Shown: one piece after another, positions 16,346 to 16,703 of the stretch
Numbering within the stretch: the first letter of the stretch is position 1
Layout: each line of letters starts with the position of its first letter
Assembly (NCBI GenBank): GCA_019090765.1
Contig: JAHRVJ010000310.1
Coordinates: 1-16,703 of the forward strand
Length of the DNA stretch: 16,703 nucleotides
DNA from: Ilumatobacteraceae bacterium
GTDB taxonomy: Bacteria; Actinomycetota; Acidimicrobiia; Acidimicrobiales; Ilumatobacteraceae
Direction of reading: 5' to 3'
Notes under the pieces: model-generated
The model's database searches: none
What the model saw: the letters and a program-made list of their open reading frames with translations, nothing else
Told to the model about the DNA's origin: nothing
Made by a program: the position numbers and the translations under genes

Positions 16346-16703
16346 ATGGCTAGTAGAAAAAAGCACCTCGACGTCCTGCGCGACATCTCACTGTTCAGTT
16401 CCTGCACCAACAAAGAGCTTGAAAAGGTCGCTAGGGCCAGCGATGAAATCACCATGACCGAGGGCACGTTGCTCATGGACCAAGGCCAAACCGGTCGTGA
16501 GGCGTTCATCCTATTAAGTGGCGAAGTCACCGTTAAGCGCAACAACCGCAAAGTTGCAACCCTCGGCTCCGGGGCCATCGTTGGCGAGCTATCACTGCTC
16601 GACCACGGCCCCCGCACCGCAACTGTGATCTGTGATACCGACTGCACTCTGCTGGTCATCGACCAGAGACGCTTCTTGGCCGTGATCGATGACGTGCCAG
16701 CTA
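16346..16703 (+). CDS. Cyclic-nucleotide-binding-domain protein (3' partial)
   Basis: 119 residues are visible before the window ends. A TGA stop lies directly before the ATG in frame, which fixes the upstream limit. The pattern is a Crp/PKA-type beta-roll: an N-terminal helix with LFSSCTNKELEKVA, then AFILLSGEVTVKR, then a phosphate-binding cassette GELSLLDHGPRTATV with the key Glu81 and Arg90. Those two residues normally contact the cyclic phosphate and ribose, so cAMP or cGMP binding is plausible. No DNA-binding helix-turn-helix is seen in the available part. It may be a stand-alone cNMP sensor or the start of a longer protein. Confidence 0.88.
   Translation, partial: MASRKKHLDVLRDISLFSSCTNKELEKVARASDEITMTEGTLLMDQGQTGREAFILLSGEVTVKRNNRKVATLGSGAIVGELSLLDHGPRTATVICDTDCTLLVIDQRRFLAVIDDVPA

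Noticed and set aside
16346..16703. Crp/Fnr-type transcription factor
   Set aside because: The visible part holds only the cyclic-nucleotide-binding domain; the helix-turn-helix, if any, would lie beyond the window.

Overview
The window looks like chromosomal DNA from a high-GC actinobacterium. The best guess is the class Acidimicrobiia (Ilumatobacter-like). The dnaK-grpE-dnaJ-hspR order with a HAIR-type operator is an actinobacterial hallmark. A large exported protein ending in a poly-threonine tail, and GTG/TTG start codons, also fit. The class-level placement is inference. No mobile element, CRISPR array, rRNA or tRNA was seen. Coding density is very high and no gap reaches 300 bases.

Left half (1-10831), envelope/secretion-like locus. 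A 5'-truncated TgpA-like membrane transglutaminase homologue (+) converges on a 1549-residue exported protein (-). That protein has an N-terminal anchor, a propeller-like domain and about 12 Ig/cadherin-like repeats. Divergent from it is a two-gene operon (+). The first gene encodes an FtsK/SpoIIIE-type multi-ATPase of the EccC/EssC kind, with a ubiquitin-like and an FHA-like N-terminus. The second encodes a PilM-like, actin-fold protein and overlaps the first by ATGA. Three of these four proteins have lost key catalytic or nucleotide-binding residues. The transglutaminase triad C/H/D reads A/A/N. The first FtsK ATPase P-loop is deleted and has lost its lysine, while the second is intact. The PilM-like protein lacks the usual phosphate-binding motifs. 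The FtsK-like protein also lacks the transmembrane pair expected in secretion ATPases. This is the most unusual part of the window and may be an uncharacterised envelope system built largely from pseudoenzymes.

Right half (10836-15482, - strand): the heat-shock operon dnaK-grpE-dnaJ-hspR. The genes are tightly packed or overlapping. A promoter overlapping a HAIR-like site lies upstream of dnaK, where HspR, the last gene product, would bind with DnaK as co-repressor. Upstream of dnaK on the same strand is cytidine deaminase (cdd).

Right end (15536-16703, +): 2,3-bisphosphoglycerate-dependent phosphoglycerate mutase (gpmA), divergent from cdd, then the start of a cyclic-nucleotide-binding-domain protein cut by the window edge. 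Both genes lack a Shine-Dalgarno and have a TAnnnT hexamer 6-7 nt before the ATG, suggesting leaderless transcripts.
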